DNA of 64,000 nt from Paenibacillus cremeus (GTDB taxonomy: Bacteria; Bacillota; Bacilli; Paenibacillales; NBRC-103111): NCBI RefSeq assembly GCF_007786445.1, contig NZ_VNJI01000036.1, forward strand, positions 1-64,000, read 5' to 3'. The notes beneath the pieces were generated by a model that saw nothing but the letters and a program-made list of their open reading frames with translations, ran no database searches and was not told where the DNA came from. Every line of letters begins with the position of its first letter. Positions within the stretch are counted from its first letter, which is position 1. Shown here one piece after another: positions 45,686 through 53,816 of the stretch. The position numbers and the translations under genes were made by a program.

Positions 45686-46570
45686 ATGAATATCGAAACG
45701 ATAGAACGGCAGGCGCAGGCTAAAGCAGCGGTGCAAAGCAAGCTTCCCATACAAATCGGATACGGCGTTCTGTATATCCTGTTGACGGTTGTTGCTATAT
45801 TTCAAATATTTCCGCTCCTTTGGCTGCTGCTGTTTTCTTTGAAAAACAACGAAGAAATATTTAATCTAACTCCTTTTGCACTTCCAGGACGGTTGCACTG
45901 GGAGAACTATGAGAAAGTATGGACGCAGGGCCATATTAGCGCTTACTTTTTCAATAGTGTGTGGATGACGGTAACTTCGGTTGCCGTGACAGCATTGTTC
46001 GCGAGCTTCGTAACGTTCGCGGTAACGCGAATGAAGTGGAAGCTTCAGTCGTTCGTGCTGGGGCTATTTATGGTGGGACTCATGATTCCGGTGCATTCAA
46101 CGCTTATCCCGCTGTTCAGCTTATTTACAAAAACCCATCTGACGGATCATCCGCTGTCTCTGATTTTATCTTATATCGCGTTTAACTTGCCCATAACGAT
46201 CATGATCATGCTCGGTTTTTATTACACGCTACCGCGGGAAGTGGAAGAAGCGGCGATCATGGACGGATGCTCCGTGAATCGTCTATTTTTCAGCATTACA
46301 CTGCCAATGACGGCCTCGGTCATATCGACCGCCGTGATCATCAATATGATCTACAATTGGAACGAGTTTATTTTCGTCAATACGTTTATTAGTTCGGATA
46401 AATACAAAACGCTGACGGTTGGTATCCAAAACTTTATCGGCCAATATACGACGGATTGGGGCGCGATCGGCGCAACGCTGATGATCAGCATTTTGCCAAT
46501 TCTGCTGGCCTTCGTATTGCTTAGCAACCGGATAGTAGAAGGGATTGCTGCAGGATCTGTCAAAGGATAA
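45686..46570 (+). CDS. ABC sugar transporter permease (MalG-type)
   Basis: This 294-residue protein has six membrane segments, EAA motif VEEAAIMDGCSVNRLFFSITLP and C-terminal IVEGIAAGSVKG, typical of MalG-like permeases. CGAGGGAGACCCCG precedes the ATG and the gap to the first permease is 16 bases. It is the last gene of this operon; broken genes follow. Confidence 0.9.
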   Translation: MNIETIERQAQAKAAVQSKLPIQIGYGVLYILLTVVAIFQIFPLLWLLLFSLKNNEEIFNLTPFALPGRLHWENYEKVWTQGHISAYFFNSVWMTVTSVAVTALFASFVTFAVTRMKWKLQSFVLGLFMVGLMIPVHSTLIPLFSLFTKTHLTDHPLSLILSYIAFNLPITIMIMLGFYYTLPREVEEAAIMDGCSVNRLFFSITLPMTASVISTAVIINMIYNWNEFIFVNTFISSDKYKTLTVGIQNFIGQYTTDWGAIGATLMISILPILLAFVLLSNRIVEGIAAGSVKG

Positions 46571-46639
46571 AACGAAAGAACTGAGAACGGGGTCAGGGAA
46601 GTATTACTTGTCCTATTTAGCGGGTACCACCCATAATAA

Positions 46640-47281
46640 AGGAACCATCCTAACGCCGACCCGACTGCTACATTTATGGCACCAGGCTTTTGCAGAGATC
46701 ATATGATCCGTCTTGGCGTGAACCCGGAGCAGCTGCTGGATGCGCGAACAGATGAATGGAGGGCAATGCCTGACATTCGAATAAAACCGATTCCGGCCGC
46801 CCACGAGCTGTTGGATTATGATCCGGCACGGAGACACCGGTTTATCGGATACTTGTTGGAACTGAACGGAGTTAAGTTGTACCATGCCTGAGATACAACA
46901 GTCTATCCGGGATTAATCGAGTCTCCGAAGGCCGAAGCGATCGAGGTCGGGATGCTGCCGATCAACGGCAGGGATGCATTCCGGACGGACCAAGGAATTA
47001 TCGCAATATGGATTACAGGGAAGCGGTGGAGTTGGCCGTCAGTACCGGAATGAATACGGTCATACCGATGCATTATGACATGTTCAAAGGAAACGGGTTA
47101 AATCCGGGATATTTTTCTAGATCATCTTTACGCCACATATCCGGAGCAGAAAAGCCATATTTTGGACCGATTCGAACGTTTTATCTATGTTTCCCCGACC
47201 AATTGGAAATCCGGACAGCAATTTCAAGTCTTGGAGCCAGCGGAATTTGAGGTTTTTCTTAACAACATTATTGTCGGGTGA
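46640..47281 (+). pseudogene. UlaG-like MBL-fold metallohydrolase, truncated and broken
   Basis: Readable pieces are ATFMAPGFCRDHMIRLGV, KPIPAAHELLDYD, VKLYHA-stop-DTTVYPGLIE (TGA at 46889-46891 replacing the glycine of the metal-binding HAGDT motif), IEVGMLPINGRDAFRTDQ, DYREAVELA, VIPMHYDMFKGN and HILDRFERFIYVSPTNW. One base is lost near 47009 and one gained near 47116. The N-terminal third with the first HxHxDH is missing. UlaG-like enzymes open sugar-acid lactones, which would suit the neighbouring sugar operon. The last residues switch to VLEPAEFEVFL and stop inside repeat copy B. Confidence 0.75.
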
Positions 47282-47351
47282 CAAGAATTTTATCTCATTA
47301 AATGCCGCGAAAATCGTGGCTTTTTTATTTTATGGGATAAAGTTTTTGTCA
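47273..47351 (+). repeat. Palindromic repeat, copy B
   Basis: GTCGGG (47273-47278), TGACAAGAATTTTATCTCAT, hairpin GCCGCG-AAAA-TCGTGGC with TTTTTT, then ATGGGATAAAGTTTTTGTCA, the inverse of the left arm. The downstream direct repeats seen in copies C and E are absent. Confidence 0.8.
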
Positions 47352-47413
47352 AAACGACCGCGCTGATTTGTTTTGTTTTTCGGTGAGCGCATTAATGTAT
47401 AGAAGTTCTTGTC

Positions 47414-47530
47414 GTCCGACATTTGTGTTGCAGTAGTAACGGCTTTTCTTTTTTATGTAGGAACTTTCATGTCGTTGCTTAGCGACATAAGAGCTCCTAC
47501 ATAATGCTCAAACGAAGCAAATGTCAGGAC
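47414..47530. repeat. Nested inverted repeats, about 117 bp
   Basis: Outer arms GTCCGACATTTG (47414-47425) and CAAATGTCAGGAC (47518-47530) pair with one bulge. Inside, ATGTAGGAACTTTCATGTCG (47455-47474) pairs with CGACATAAGAGCTCCTACAT (47483-47502) with few mismatches around TTGCTTAG. No gene is contained. It could be a small non-autonomous mobile repeat or a folded RNA. Confidence 0.6.
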
Positions 47531-47556
47531 ATAATAGGGGGAGTGACTTTTAGCAC

Positions 47557-47751
47557 CTATACTGATAACCCTCCCCCCGTGTTGAGGCCATAAATTCGAT
47601 TCGTTCGCTCATTAAAGCCGATGTTGTTCGGACCGGCGAAGTCCGATTGTTCACCTTCACCTACGGGGATTGTCGCAATCACTTTATTCGTTGTGCCGTT
47701 GATGACACGGAGCTTTAAGCTAAATGCGGTAGTTAAGTCGACCTCGATCAT
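47557..47751 (-). pseudogene. YncE-like beta-propeller fragment
   Basis: The frame reads VINGTTNKVIATIPVGEGEQ and then IGFNERTNRIYGLNTGG, one and a half blades of the YncE/YVTN propeller family (usual pattern VIDGATNTVIATIPVG...NPRTNRIYV). Both ends are cut, there is no ribosome site at its ATG, and no signal peptide. Confidence 0.6.
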
Positions 47752-47831
47752 ACATTTTAGCGGCCTAAGTGACCCATTTAATGTCTGGCAATCATTCTTA
47801 TAAAAATGTGGAATAAATAACCTTTATCAAA

Positions 47832-47851
47832 TATAATGTAACCATGGTTAC
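47832..47851 (+). promoter_or_regulatory. -10 box with adjoining 14-bp palindromic operator for chrA
   Basis: TATAAT (47832-47837) is followed directly by the perfect palindrome GTAACCATGGTTAC (47838-47851), placing a dimeric repressor site over the transcription start. The chrA TTG begins 28 bases later behind a G-rich ribosome site. No -35 box is obvious, which fits a regulated promoter. Confidence 0.6.
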
Positions 47852-47878
47852 ACTTTACTGGTGTGGGGGGGATAACTC

Positions 47879-49078
47879 TTGAGTGAACCGAAGATTCGGG
47901 TAGATGCGCAGATTCAAGCCAAAGAAGCAGTATATTCACTTTGGCAAATTATTTTGTATTTTCTTAAGTTAGGTGCAATTGGCTTTGGCGGACCTGTTGC
48001 TTTGACTGGTTATATGTATCGAGACCTTGTGGAGAAGAAGGCGTGGATTAGTGAATCCGATTATAAAGATGGCTTAGCATTAGCACAGCTTGCACCAGGT
48101 CCATTAGCGGCACAATTGGCAATATATTTGGGTTATGTTCAATATCGTGTTCTTGGAGCGACTCTGGCTGGTTTTGCCTTTGTTATTCCGTCTTTTTTGA
48201 TGGTTATTATCTTGGGGTGGGCATATGTTGCATTCGGAGGCTTGGCATGGATGCAGGCTGTATTCTATGCAGTTGGAGCAAGTGTTATTGGTATCATAGC
48301 GTTTAGCGCTTTTAAATTGACAACGAAAACTATAGGTAAGGATCGGCTCCTTTGGGCTATCTTCCTCGTTGCTGGATTAGTTACCGTTATCACCGAATCC
48401 GAAAATGTGTTATTGTTTCTTGGAGCGGGTATTCTTTATTGGTTGGTCAAGGCACCGCCCAAAAGCTTTTGGAAAAAGACAAACTTAAATAGTATTGCTG
48501 TGCTTCCATTGGTCTCGGCGTTTGGAATAATGAGTACGACAGAGTCCAGTACATTATGGAGAATATTTACGTTTTTCGCGAAGGCGGGAACGTTTGTCTT
48601 TGGTAGTGGGTTAGCAATCGTTCCTTTTCTATATAGTGGCGTTGTAAAGGAATATGGTTGGTTAAATGCACAGCAATTTGTTGATGCCGTTGCTGTTGCC
48701 ATGATTACCCCAGGTCCAGTCGTTATCACCACAGGATTTATCGGTTACTTGGTTGACGGGTTTACAGGAGCTAGTGTCGCAGCTTTGGCTACATTTTTCC
48801 CATGCTACTTGTTAACGGTTATTCCTGCGCCATTTTTTAAGAAGTATGGAAAGCTACCTGGTATCAATGCCTTTGTAAATGGTGTAACCGCAGCTGCCAC
48901 AGGAGCAATTAGTGGCGCTGTTATCGTGCTGGGTCAACGTTCGATTATTGATATTCCAACAGCGTTATTCGCGATTATTACATTGGCTTTGCTGTGGAAG
49001 AGTAAGAAGGTTTCGGAACCGCTCATTATTCTGGTAGCCGCTGTGGTCGGCATACTTGTTTATCCGTTAATGCATTAG
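47879..49078 (+). CDS. chrA: Chromate transporter, CHR family (ChrA)
   Basis: The 399-residue protein is a two-domain (long) CHR transporter with about ten membrane segments. Both halves carry the family motifs: FLKLGAIGFGGPVALTGYM (residues about 28-46) and FFAKAGTFVFGSGLAIVPFL (about 235-254), then DGLALAQLAPGPLAAQLA and DAVAVAMITPGPVVITTGF. It would export chromate, using proton antiport in known cases. TTG start after GGGGGGGATAACTC. A chrB-like remnant follows at once, so this was a chromate-resistance operon. Confidence 0.9.
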   Translation: MSEPKIRVDAQIQAKEAVYSLWQIILYFLKLGAIGFGGPVALTGYMYRDLVEKKAWISESDYKDGLALAQLAPGPLAAQLAIYLGYVQYRVLGATLAGFAFVIPSFLMVIILGWAYVAFGGLAWMQAVFYAVGASVIGIIAFSAFKLTTKTIGKDRLLWAIFLVAGLVTVITESENVLLFLGAGILYWLVKAPPKSFWKKTNLNSIAVLPLVSAFGIMSTTESSTLWRIFTFFAKAGTFVFGSGLAIVPFLYSGVVKEYGWLNAQQFVDAVAVAMITPGPVVITTGFIGYLVDGFTGASVAALATFFPCYLLTVIPAPFFKKYGKLPGINAFVNGVTAAATGAISGAVIVLGQRSIIDIPTALFAIITLALLWKSKKVSEPLIILVAAVVGILVYPLMH

Positions 49079-49095
49079 ACTCAGGTGGTGGTTTC

Positions 49096-49396
49096 ATGCA
49101 ATCTTGGCTGCATCTCCTTTATAAAATTTCTCGAAATCCAACTGCGCGGCGGGTGTATATTTGGCGTAAGTTCGGAACTTGGTCATCGTGTAAAAGAAGC
49201 GATCATTGAGGCAAGAGGAGGCTTCCAGAAGTCAATTGGGTTACCACTGTATTCACTGAAGCCCTTCAATATAACTCATTTCGATTGGTACATTGGTGGA
49301 GAAGAAGCATATCAGGACACTGGGGGAGGCAATTTTGAACCCTTGTTCCAAGGTGAGATATATGGAATGAAGGGGCAAGCCTCAGCGACATTCTGA
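49096..49396 (+). pseudogene. chrB: ChrB-like N-terminus fused to an unrelated tail
   Basis: ATG 49096 follows AGGTGGTGG, and the first 26 residues, MQSWLHLLYKISRNPTARRV and YIWRKF, match the start of chromate-resistance protein ChrB. The frame stops soon after (TGA near 49207). Another frame is open from 49085 to 49396 (GHRVKEAIIEARGGFQKSIG, THFDWYIGGEEAYQDTGGG), whose family I do not recognise. Most of ChrB is gone. Confidence 0.5.
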
Positions 49397-49402
49397 AATT
49401 AA

Positions 49403-49537
49403 GCAAGAACTTGATCTCATTAATTGCCGCATAAAATGCGGCTTTTTTGTTTTATGGGATCAAGTTCTTGTCAAATTTCAATGAAAAGAACTTGATCCCA
49501 TTCCCGATTTTGACAAGAACATTTTCTCATTCCCGAC
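49403..49537 (+). repeat. Palindromic repeat, copy C (full length)
   Basis: Left arm CAAGAACTTGATCTCAT, hairpin TTGCCGCATAAAATGCGGC with TTTTTT, inverse arm ATGGGATCAAGTTCTTGTCA, then two direct copies AAGAACTTGATCCCATTCCCGA and GACAAGAACATTTTCTCATTCCCGAC. The end CCCGAC is the inverse of the GTCGGG start seen in copies B and E. Confidence 0.8.
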
Positions 49538-49707
49538 AATACCTATCAAAGGTATACTGAAGATACGTCAGCGATCGTCGGAGGGAGGGTATAGTAATTC
49601 CTCTTTGTCAGCAGGTTTTTAATGGTTGAGGGGTATCTAGGGCTTGTTGCTAAAATGGCAATAGCATCAATGACGGGATAGAGGGTGCAGGTGTGGGAGG
49701 ACTTTTT

Positions 49708-49917
49708 ATATGTGGTTTAAAAGGAGCTATTTGCCAAATTATTGATCGGTATGCTCATCTCGGCCGTCATTCCTTTAACCTTGTCGATTATTATTTTCGT
49801 ATAAAACCACCTCGCGTTCGGCTAGAGCGGCAGGTGATCGAGCTCAATCAGAATACCCTGAATGGCACAATGAAAGAATTAATCGCGTCCGGGAATGTTC
49901 TGACCGACTTTGGTTAA
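49708..49917 (+). pseudogene. Possible sensor-kinase N-terminal remnant
   Basis: Reading across frames gives MWFKRSYLP, then LIGMLISAVIPLTLSIIIFV (a membrane segment), then RQVIELNQNTLNGTMKELIA. This matches the start of YesM-type kinases or membrane-bound AraC regulators, with at least two frame changes. Nothing of the catalytic domains remains. Confidence 0.35.
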
Positions 49918-49957
49918 ACTAAGGTAGTTAAAGATCCATTTGCCGGAGGTAAAAAAC

Positions 49958-50839
49958 ATGTTGCTCGCGCAAATAAATGGCTGCACGATTCACTATGATG
50001 TTGCGGGGAAAGGGACACCGATCATTTTTGTTCATCCGCCGTTATTAACTAGCGAAAACTTTTATTATCAAAAAAAACAGCTCTCAGACCGATTCCAAAC
50101 CATAACATTTGATATCCGTGGTCACGGATTGAGTTCGCCTTCTAAAGAGCCATTAACTTATCAACGGATCGTTCAAGATATGGTTTTGATTCTTGAAGAA
50201 TTACATATTAAAGAGGCCCATGTTTGTGGCTACTCCGCGGGCGGAACAATTGCACTTGAAGCGCTGCTTGCTTTTCCTGAACGCTTCGTTAGCGGTATCA
50301 TTGTAAGCGGAATGTCGGAAATGACAGATTGGCTAAACCGTACGAGAGTAATGGTTGCTATGATGTTTTCAAGTCTAAATCTGAAATCAATCCTTTCTGC
50401 CTCTGTTTCCGGGACTAACGGAGATAATATGGTAACTCGCCACAAGTTGCATATTGCAGCTGTAAAGGGCGATATAAAGAATATATATCAGTATTATGCT
50501 TGCTGCTTGAAATACAGCTGTACAAAGAGGCTCAAAGAAATTAAAGCACCGGTGCTTATCCTTTACGGTGAAAAGGACACCCGCCCTTTCCATAATTATG
50601 CGGAAATTCTTCATGCTAATTTGATACACAGTACACTCCATAAAATTGAAGGAACAGGGCACCAAATCCCGACAAAAGCGTCGCTTGTTATGAACGAACT
50701 ACTGCGACTTTGGGTTGAAAGCATAGAAAATATAGACAATGAGTGGCAGAATGAGCATAATAAAAGGTCGGTTCCAGAAAATGTTGAGGAACAATTCGTA
50801 TACGATACCAATGATCTGTACGAAAGGAAAGAAGAATGA
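49958..50839 (+). CDS. Alpha/beta-fold hydrolase
   Basis: From ATG 49958 (GCCGGAGGTAAAAAAC) the 293-residue product is a classic alpha/beta hydrolase. IIFVHPPLL forms the oxyanion strand, FDIRGHGLS follows, the nucleophile serine is in CGYSAGG (GxSxG), the acid is Asp in YGEKDTRP, and the histidine is in GTGHQIP. Substrate unknown. A charged C-terminal tail (about 40 residues) extends past the domain. A 29-codon frame (50836-50925) overlaps the stop as ATGA with AAAGGAAAG upstream; it is cut short just before repeat copy D and is probably a gene remnant. Confidence 0.85.
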   Translation: MLLAQINGCTIHYDVAGKGTPIIFVHPPLLTSENFYYQKKQLSDRFQTITFDIRGHGLSSPSKEPLTYQRIVQDMVLILEELHIKEAHVCGYSAGGTIALEALLAFPERFVSGIIVSGMSEMTDWLNRTRVMVAMMFSSLNLKSILSASVSGTNGDNMVTRHKLHIAAVKGDIKNIYQYYACCLKYSCTKRLKEIKAPVLILYGEKDTRPFHNYAEILHANLIHSTLHKIEGTGHQIPTKASLVMNELLRLWVESIENIDNEWQNEHNKRSVPENVEEQFVYDTNDLYERKEE

Positions 50840-50956
50840 TAAGGCTGGAAAAACTGCTTTCCGAACTAATGCAATTTACAGCCGAGCTTGAAAAAAGTTG
50901 TGGCTGCAGCAGTGTACGTAGTTAAAGCGAGCCGCAAACAAGCAACAACTGTAGGA

Positions 50957-51048
50957 CGACAAGAACATTTGTGCATTAGTAGCCGCGCTCTGCGCGTTTT
51001 TTTTATTTATGGATAAATGTTTTTGGCTTTTTCTGGGACAAGAACTTA
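50957..51048 (+). repeat. Palindromic repeat, copy D (diverged)
   Basis: GACAAGAACATTTGTGCATTAGTAGCCGCG-CTCT-GCGCGTTTTTTTT followed by GGATAAATGTTTTTGGC and GGGACAAGAACTTATATCC. The layout matches copies C and E with many substitutions, so it is the oldest copy. The remaining bases to 51335 show no gene. Confidence 0.6.
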
Positions 51049-51335
51049 TATCCTTAGCCGCGGCCAGTCTAAGTAGGGCATATGTAATAAAATGAAGGTG
51101 CCCGTGTCGTTAAGAAACGGGAGGATACCCTCTGCTGAACAGGTTATTGCAGAGTGCGGTACGAGCCTTTTTTTGGATTTAAAGTACGGTTAACGTCAAA
51201 ATAGAAATTCATACCCCTCCAGAACATATTCAGCAATCTTACGAGGGTTATCTATACGATAAGCACGATTGTTGAATAGCGGAACCACGTTCCTCATTGA
51301 GCCACTCACCGCGCATAAACCCGTGTACGCTTATA

Positions 51336-51385
51336 GAAAAAGCAGCGGCAGTCCGGGCCATAGCCCTGGATTGCCGCTGCTTTTT
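51336..51385. terminator. Strong bidirectional terminator
   Basis: AAAAAGCAGCGGCA and TGCCGCTGCTTTTT form a 14-bp stem with an inner hairpin. A/T tracts on both sides allow function in both directions. It ends the minus-strand NlpC/P60 gene. Confidence 0.85.
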
Positions 51386-51393
51386 GATTACTA

Positions 51394-52269
51394 TTAAATG
51401 ACTCGTTTGGCGCCTACGTATTTTGATCCCCAGTAGTTGCTCGATAACGAATCGATATGAATACCGCGAGATGAGGTGGCTGAAATAAATGAATTATCTC
51501 CGACATAGATACCGACATGGCTCGTTGATTTGCTAATTTTGAAGAAGACCAAGTCTCCCGGTTTCAAGTCTGAAGACGATATGGAGCTTCCAGACTCGTC
51601 CAGCATCTCGACCGAAGTTCTTGGCACATCGATTCCTTGCTGGTTGAACACATAACTGATAAATCCTGAGCAATCGAAGCCTGAAGGCGTTGTGCCTCCC
51701 CATACATACGGAACACCTATGTACTGTTTGGCGGTGTTAATGAGCTTTTCGGACGGGGTAGTCTGAGCCTGAACCGGTGCTGGTGCTGGTGCCCACCATG
51801 CTGGGGCATGGAATTTTCCGTCCTTGCAAATGATCGCGATGCCATTATGCTCATCCCATTGCACATTCGTTCCAAAGCTCTCGGAAATGAATCGTATCGG
51901 CAAAAATACTTTTCCATCCTTGAATTGGGCCGGTGACGACATCTTCTTCGAATTGCCGTTTACTTCTGCATCTGCAGATCCGCTTTTGACTTTAATGATT
52001 TGATTGTCGCTTTGAAGTACGATTTGGATCTCTGACCCGTTCTTGCTCCAATCAATCTTGTAACCCATTTGATCGGCGACGGGACGGATCGGTACTTGCA
52101 TATCCCCGTTATCGTCGATGAATGGTGTTGCACCCGAGACGATGGTATCGTTGATCTGCAGCTTGACTCCGAATTGAGCGGAATAAGCATGTGCAGAATT
52201 TGAATGAAGCACGGCGCCGGTAGCCCAAATTGCGCATGACAAAATAAAGGTTTTACCCGGGTGTTTCAC
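51394..52269 (-). CDS. Secreted NlpC/P60 endopeptidase with copper-amine-oxidase-N-type domain
   Basis: From GTG 52269 (GGAGGAG 5 bases upstream) the 291-residue product has a signal peptide (cleavage after SAHA, about residue 28). A stalk domain follows (about 36-150; VPIRPVADQMGYKIDW and LPIRFISESFGTNVQWDE are its repeats), then a P/A/W-rich linker (about 154-172) and an NlpC/P60 domain. The catalytic cysteine is C200 in GFDCSGF and H251 lies in HVGIYVG. It would cut peptidoglycan peptides outside the cell. An upstream GTG (52284) adds five residues but overlaps the ribosome site. A c-di-AMP riboswitch precedes it. Confidence 0.9.
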   Translation of the reverse strand: MKHPGKTFILSCAIWATGAVLHSNSAHAYSAQFGVKLQINDTIVSGATPFIDDNGDMQVPIRPVADQMGYKIDWSKNGSEIQIVLQSDNQIIKVKSGSADAEVNGNSKKMSSPAQFKDGKVFLPIRFISESFGTNVQWDEHNGIAIICKDGKFHAPAWWAPAPAPVQAQTTPSEKLINTAKQYIGVPYVWGGTTPSGFDCSGFISYVFNQQGIDVPRTSVEMLDESGSSISSSDLKPGDLVFFKISKSTSHVGIYVGDNSFISATSSRGIHIDSLSSNYWGSKYVGAKRVI

Positions 52270-52284
52270 AAAGATCTCCTCCAC

Positions 52285-52425
52285 AGAGCCTCCGAGGTTA
52301 GTTGACGGGTTCGGGAGAGGGTTCCCTAGCTCTCCGGTAAATAGCCGGAAAATACATTCACCCCATTAAGAAGTCCCCCGTAACGGTCCTTATACGACCG
52401 TATTCGGCATAATCTTGTATCTTTT
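52285..52425 (-). promoter_or_regulatory. c-di-AMP riboswitch (ydaO-yuaA class)
   Basis: On the minus strand the conserved blocks occur in order: GCCGAATACGG, CGGGGGAC, GGGGTGAAT, AGGGAACC, and CTCCCGAACCCGTCAACTAA followed by CCTCGGAGGC. The last two are hallmarks of the class. c-di-AMP binding normally turns the downstream gene off. Wall hydrolases are a common target, which fits the NlpC/P60 gene that starts 16 bases later. Confidence 0.85.
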
Positions 52426-52563
52426 TCCTTGGTATAAATTAGCACAAGAGGCAAACGGTTTCAACCTATAAAATATTACAGTTTTGCCAATGACTCAAGA
52501 GCATACGCATCTCTGGGTGTCAAAATTAGGAACCGGGGCGGGGGGCCTGCAAGCCTTATGGAT

Positions 52564-52705
52564 GTCGGGTGACAAGAAATTATCTCATTAATGGCCGCGA
52601 AAATCGCGGCTTTTTGTTTAATCAGATAAAGTTCTTGTCAAAACCAAATGACAAGAACTTTATCACATTCCCGATTTTTGACAAGAACTTGATCTCATTC
52701 CCGAC
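52564..52705 (+). repeat. Palindromic repeat, copy E (full length, 142 bp)
   Basis: GTCGGG, TGACAAGAAATTATCTCATT, hairpin GGCCGCG-AAAA-TCGCGGC with TTTTT, inverse arm AGATAAAGTTCTTGTCA, then direct repeats TGACAAGAACTTTATCACAT-TCCCGA and TGACAAGAACTTGATCTCAT-TCCCGAC. Terminal GTCGGG/CCCGAC are inverse. This is the best-preserved copy. Confidence 0.85.
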
Positions 52706-53005
52706 GGTTGGCAGGGAGTCTCTTGATGTGTAACGAATAACCTTACTGAAATCTACCCCATCGGGGGGATATAATTATCTAAAAGTGAATTTTTGGTATT
52801 GGGGGGGAATCTTTTGACAATTTTTGCATTAGCATCAGACGGGTTGTCGGGACCTAGCGTAACCCGTTGCTAAATGGATCATTTTAGAAACAGAGCTTTC
52901 CCAGCGCCGCGGCGATCGAGCAAGAGAAAGAAGACGTCTTGGTGTTTTGGCAGCGGCTCAGAAGGGAAATCGAACGAACGAATGATGACGTTTCCTGGCT
53001 AAACC
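52706..53005. other. Short remnants only
   Basis: A frame without start (EDVLVFWQRLRREIERTNDD, ending at the stop about 53018) suggests the end of a small helical protein. A TTG frame at 52814-52873 is too short to judge. G-rich runs near 52757 and 52800 resemble the ribosome-site regions at 40076 and 47862. Confidence 0.3.
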
Positions 53006-53419
53006 ATGTTCCATAGCACAAGAATTAAGGTGAAAGATGAAAGGAACGTGAACAAGTATATGAGAATGGCATTTGGTGAAGTCGTATTAGCTATTGATGA
53101 CACCCTAAAATCAAATGAGATATTTTTACAAAACTGCAACCCTGATAATAACGATGTATTCGACAATGCGACTAATTCCATAAGTGGAAGTATTATAACG
53201 CTTCGGAGGGGAGGAATAAGTAAAAAAATTTCTTTTGATGCGGATTGTGAAGCATAGGGAGGATTCAATATTTTATTTGTTACTCCTAAACACTTTGATC
53301 CTGAATTTGATACTAGCCCAAAAACTGCGAAATTTTTCGGTCTTGAAGAAAAGTTATATGTTCTTAATTTTAATCGAACAACTAAAGTTCTGGAAATTAT
53401 AAGCCCAGGAGCAAAATAA
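53006..53419 (+). pseudogene. Hypothetical protein interrupted by a stop codon
   Basis: The frame from ATG 53006 reads 83 residues, stops at TAG (about 53255-53257), and continues in the same frame (GGFNILFVTPKHFDPEFDTS to VLEIISPGAK) until 53419. Composition is protein-like on both sides, so an old gene of about 137 residues is broken by one nonsense change. I recognise no family. No good ribosome site precedes the ATG. Confidence 0.45.
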
Positions 53420-53451
53420 GGGAGAGAAGGTTTTGGGTTTTGTCGAGTTCT

Positions 53452-53542
53452 TGTCATTTATAGGATCAAGTTTTTGTCAAATTTCAATGACAAGAACTTG
53501 ATCCCATTTCCGATTTTGAAAAAAACATTATCTCTTTCCCGA
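53452..53542 (+). repeat. Palindromic repeat, copy F (lacks the hairpin)
   Basis: TAGGATCAAGTTTTTGTCAA, ATTTCAATGACAAGAACTTG, ATCCCATTTCCGA, then a diverged direct repeat ending TCTTTCCCGA. It matches the right half of copy C closely, including the spacer AATTTCAATGA, but the GCCGCG terminator half is missing. Confidence 0.75.
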
Positions 53543-53748
53543 TTTACGCCGAAACAAAAGCAAAACCGCTGCAAACTCGGATCGAGCGGCTGAAGTGCGT
53601 GATTGCGATTCATATGGAGATGACTACTCAGACAGAGGCGATAAACAAAACACAAACGAACATAAAAAGAAATATTCACACATGATAAAAATAGCGTTAT
53701 ACTACAAATTAGACCGGGAACACAAGCTGAACATTAGGGGGATGAAAT

Positions 53749-53762
53749 GTAAGCGCTTAAAC
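53749..53762 (+). promoter_or_regulatory. cre-like site before the PL6-PL7 lyase gene
   Basis: TGTAAGCGCTTAAA has the perfect AAGCGCTT core of CcpA/LacI-family operators and misses one 3' consensus base. It is 55 bases before the ATG. Confidence 0.5.
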
Positions 53763-53816
53763 GAAAGTGGAGCTATTGATCCAGAAGCATCATTTTTAAC
53801 CTGTAGGAGGTAGCAC

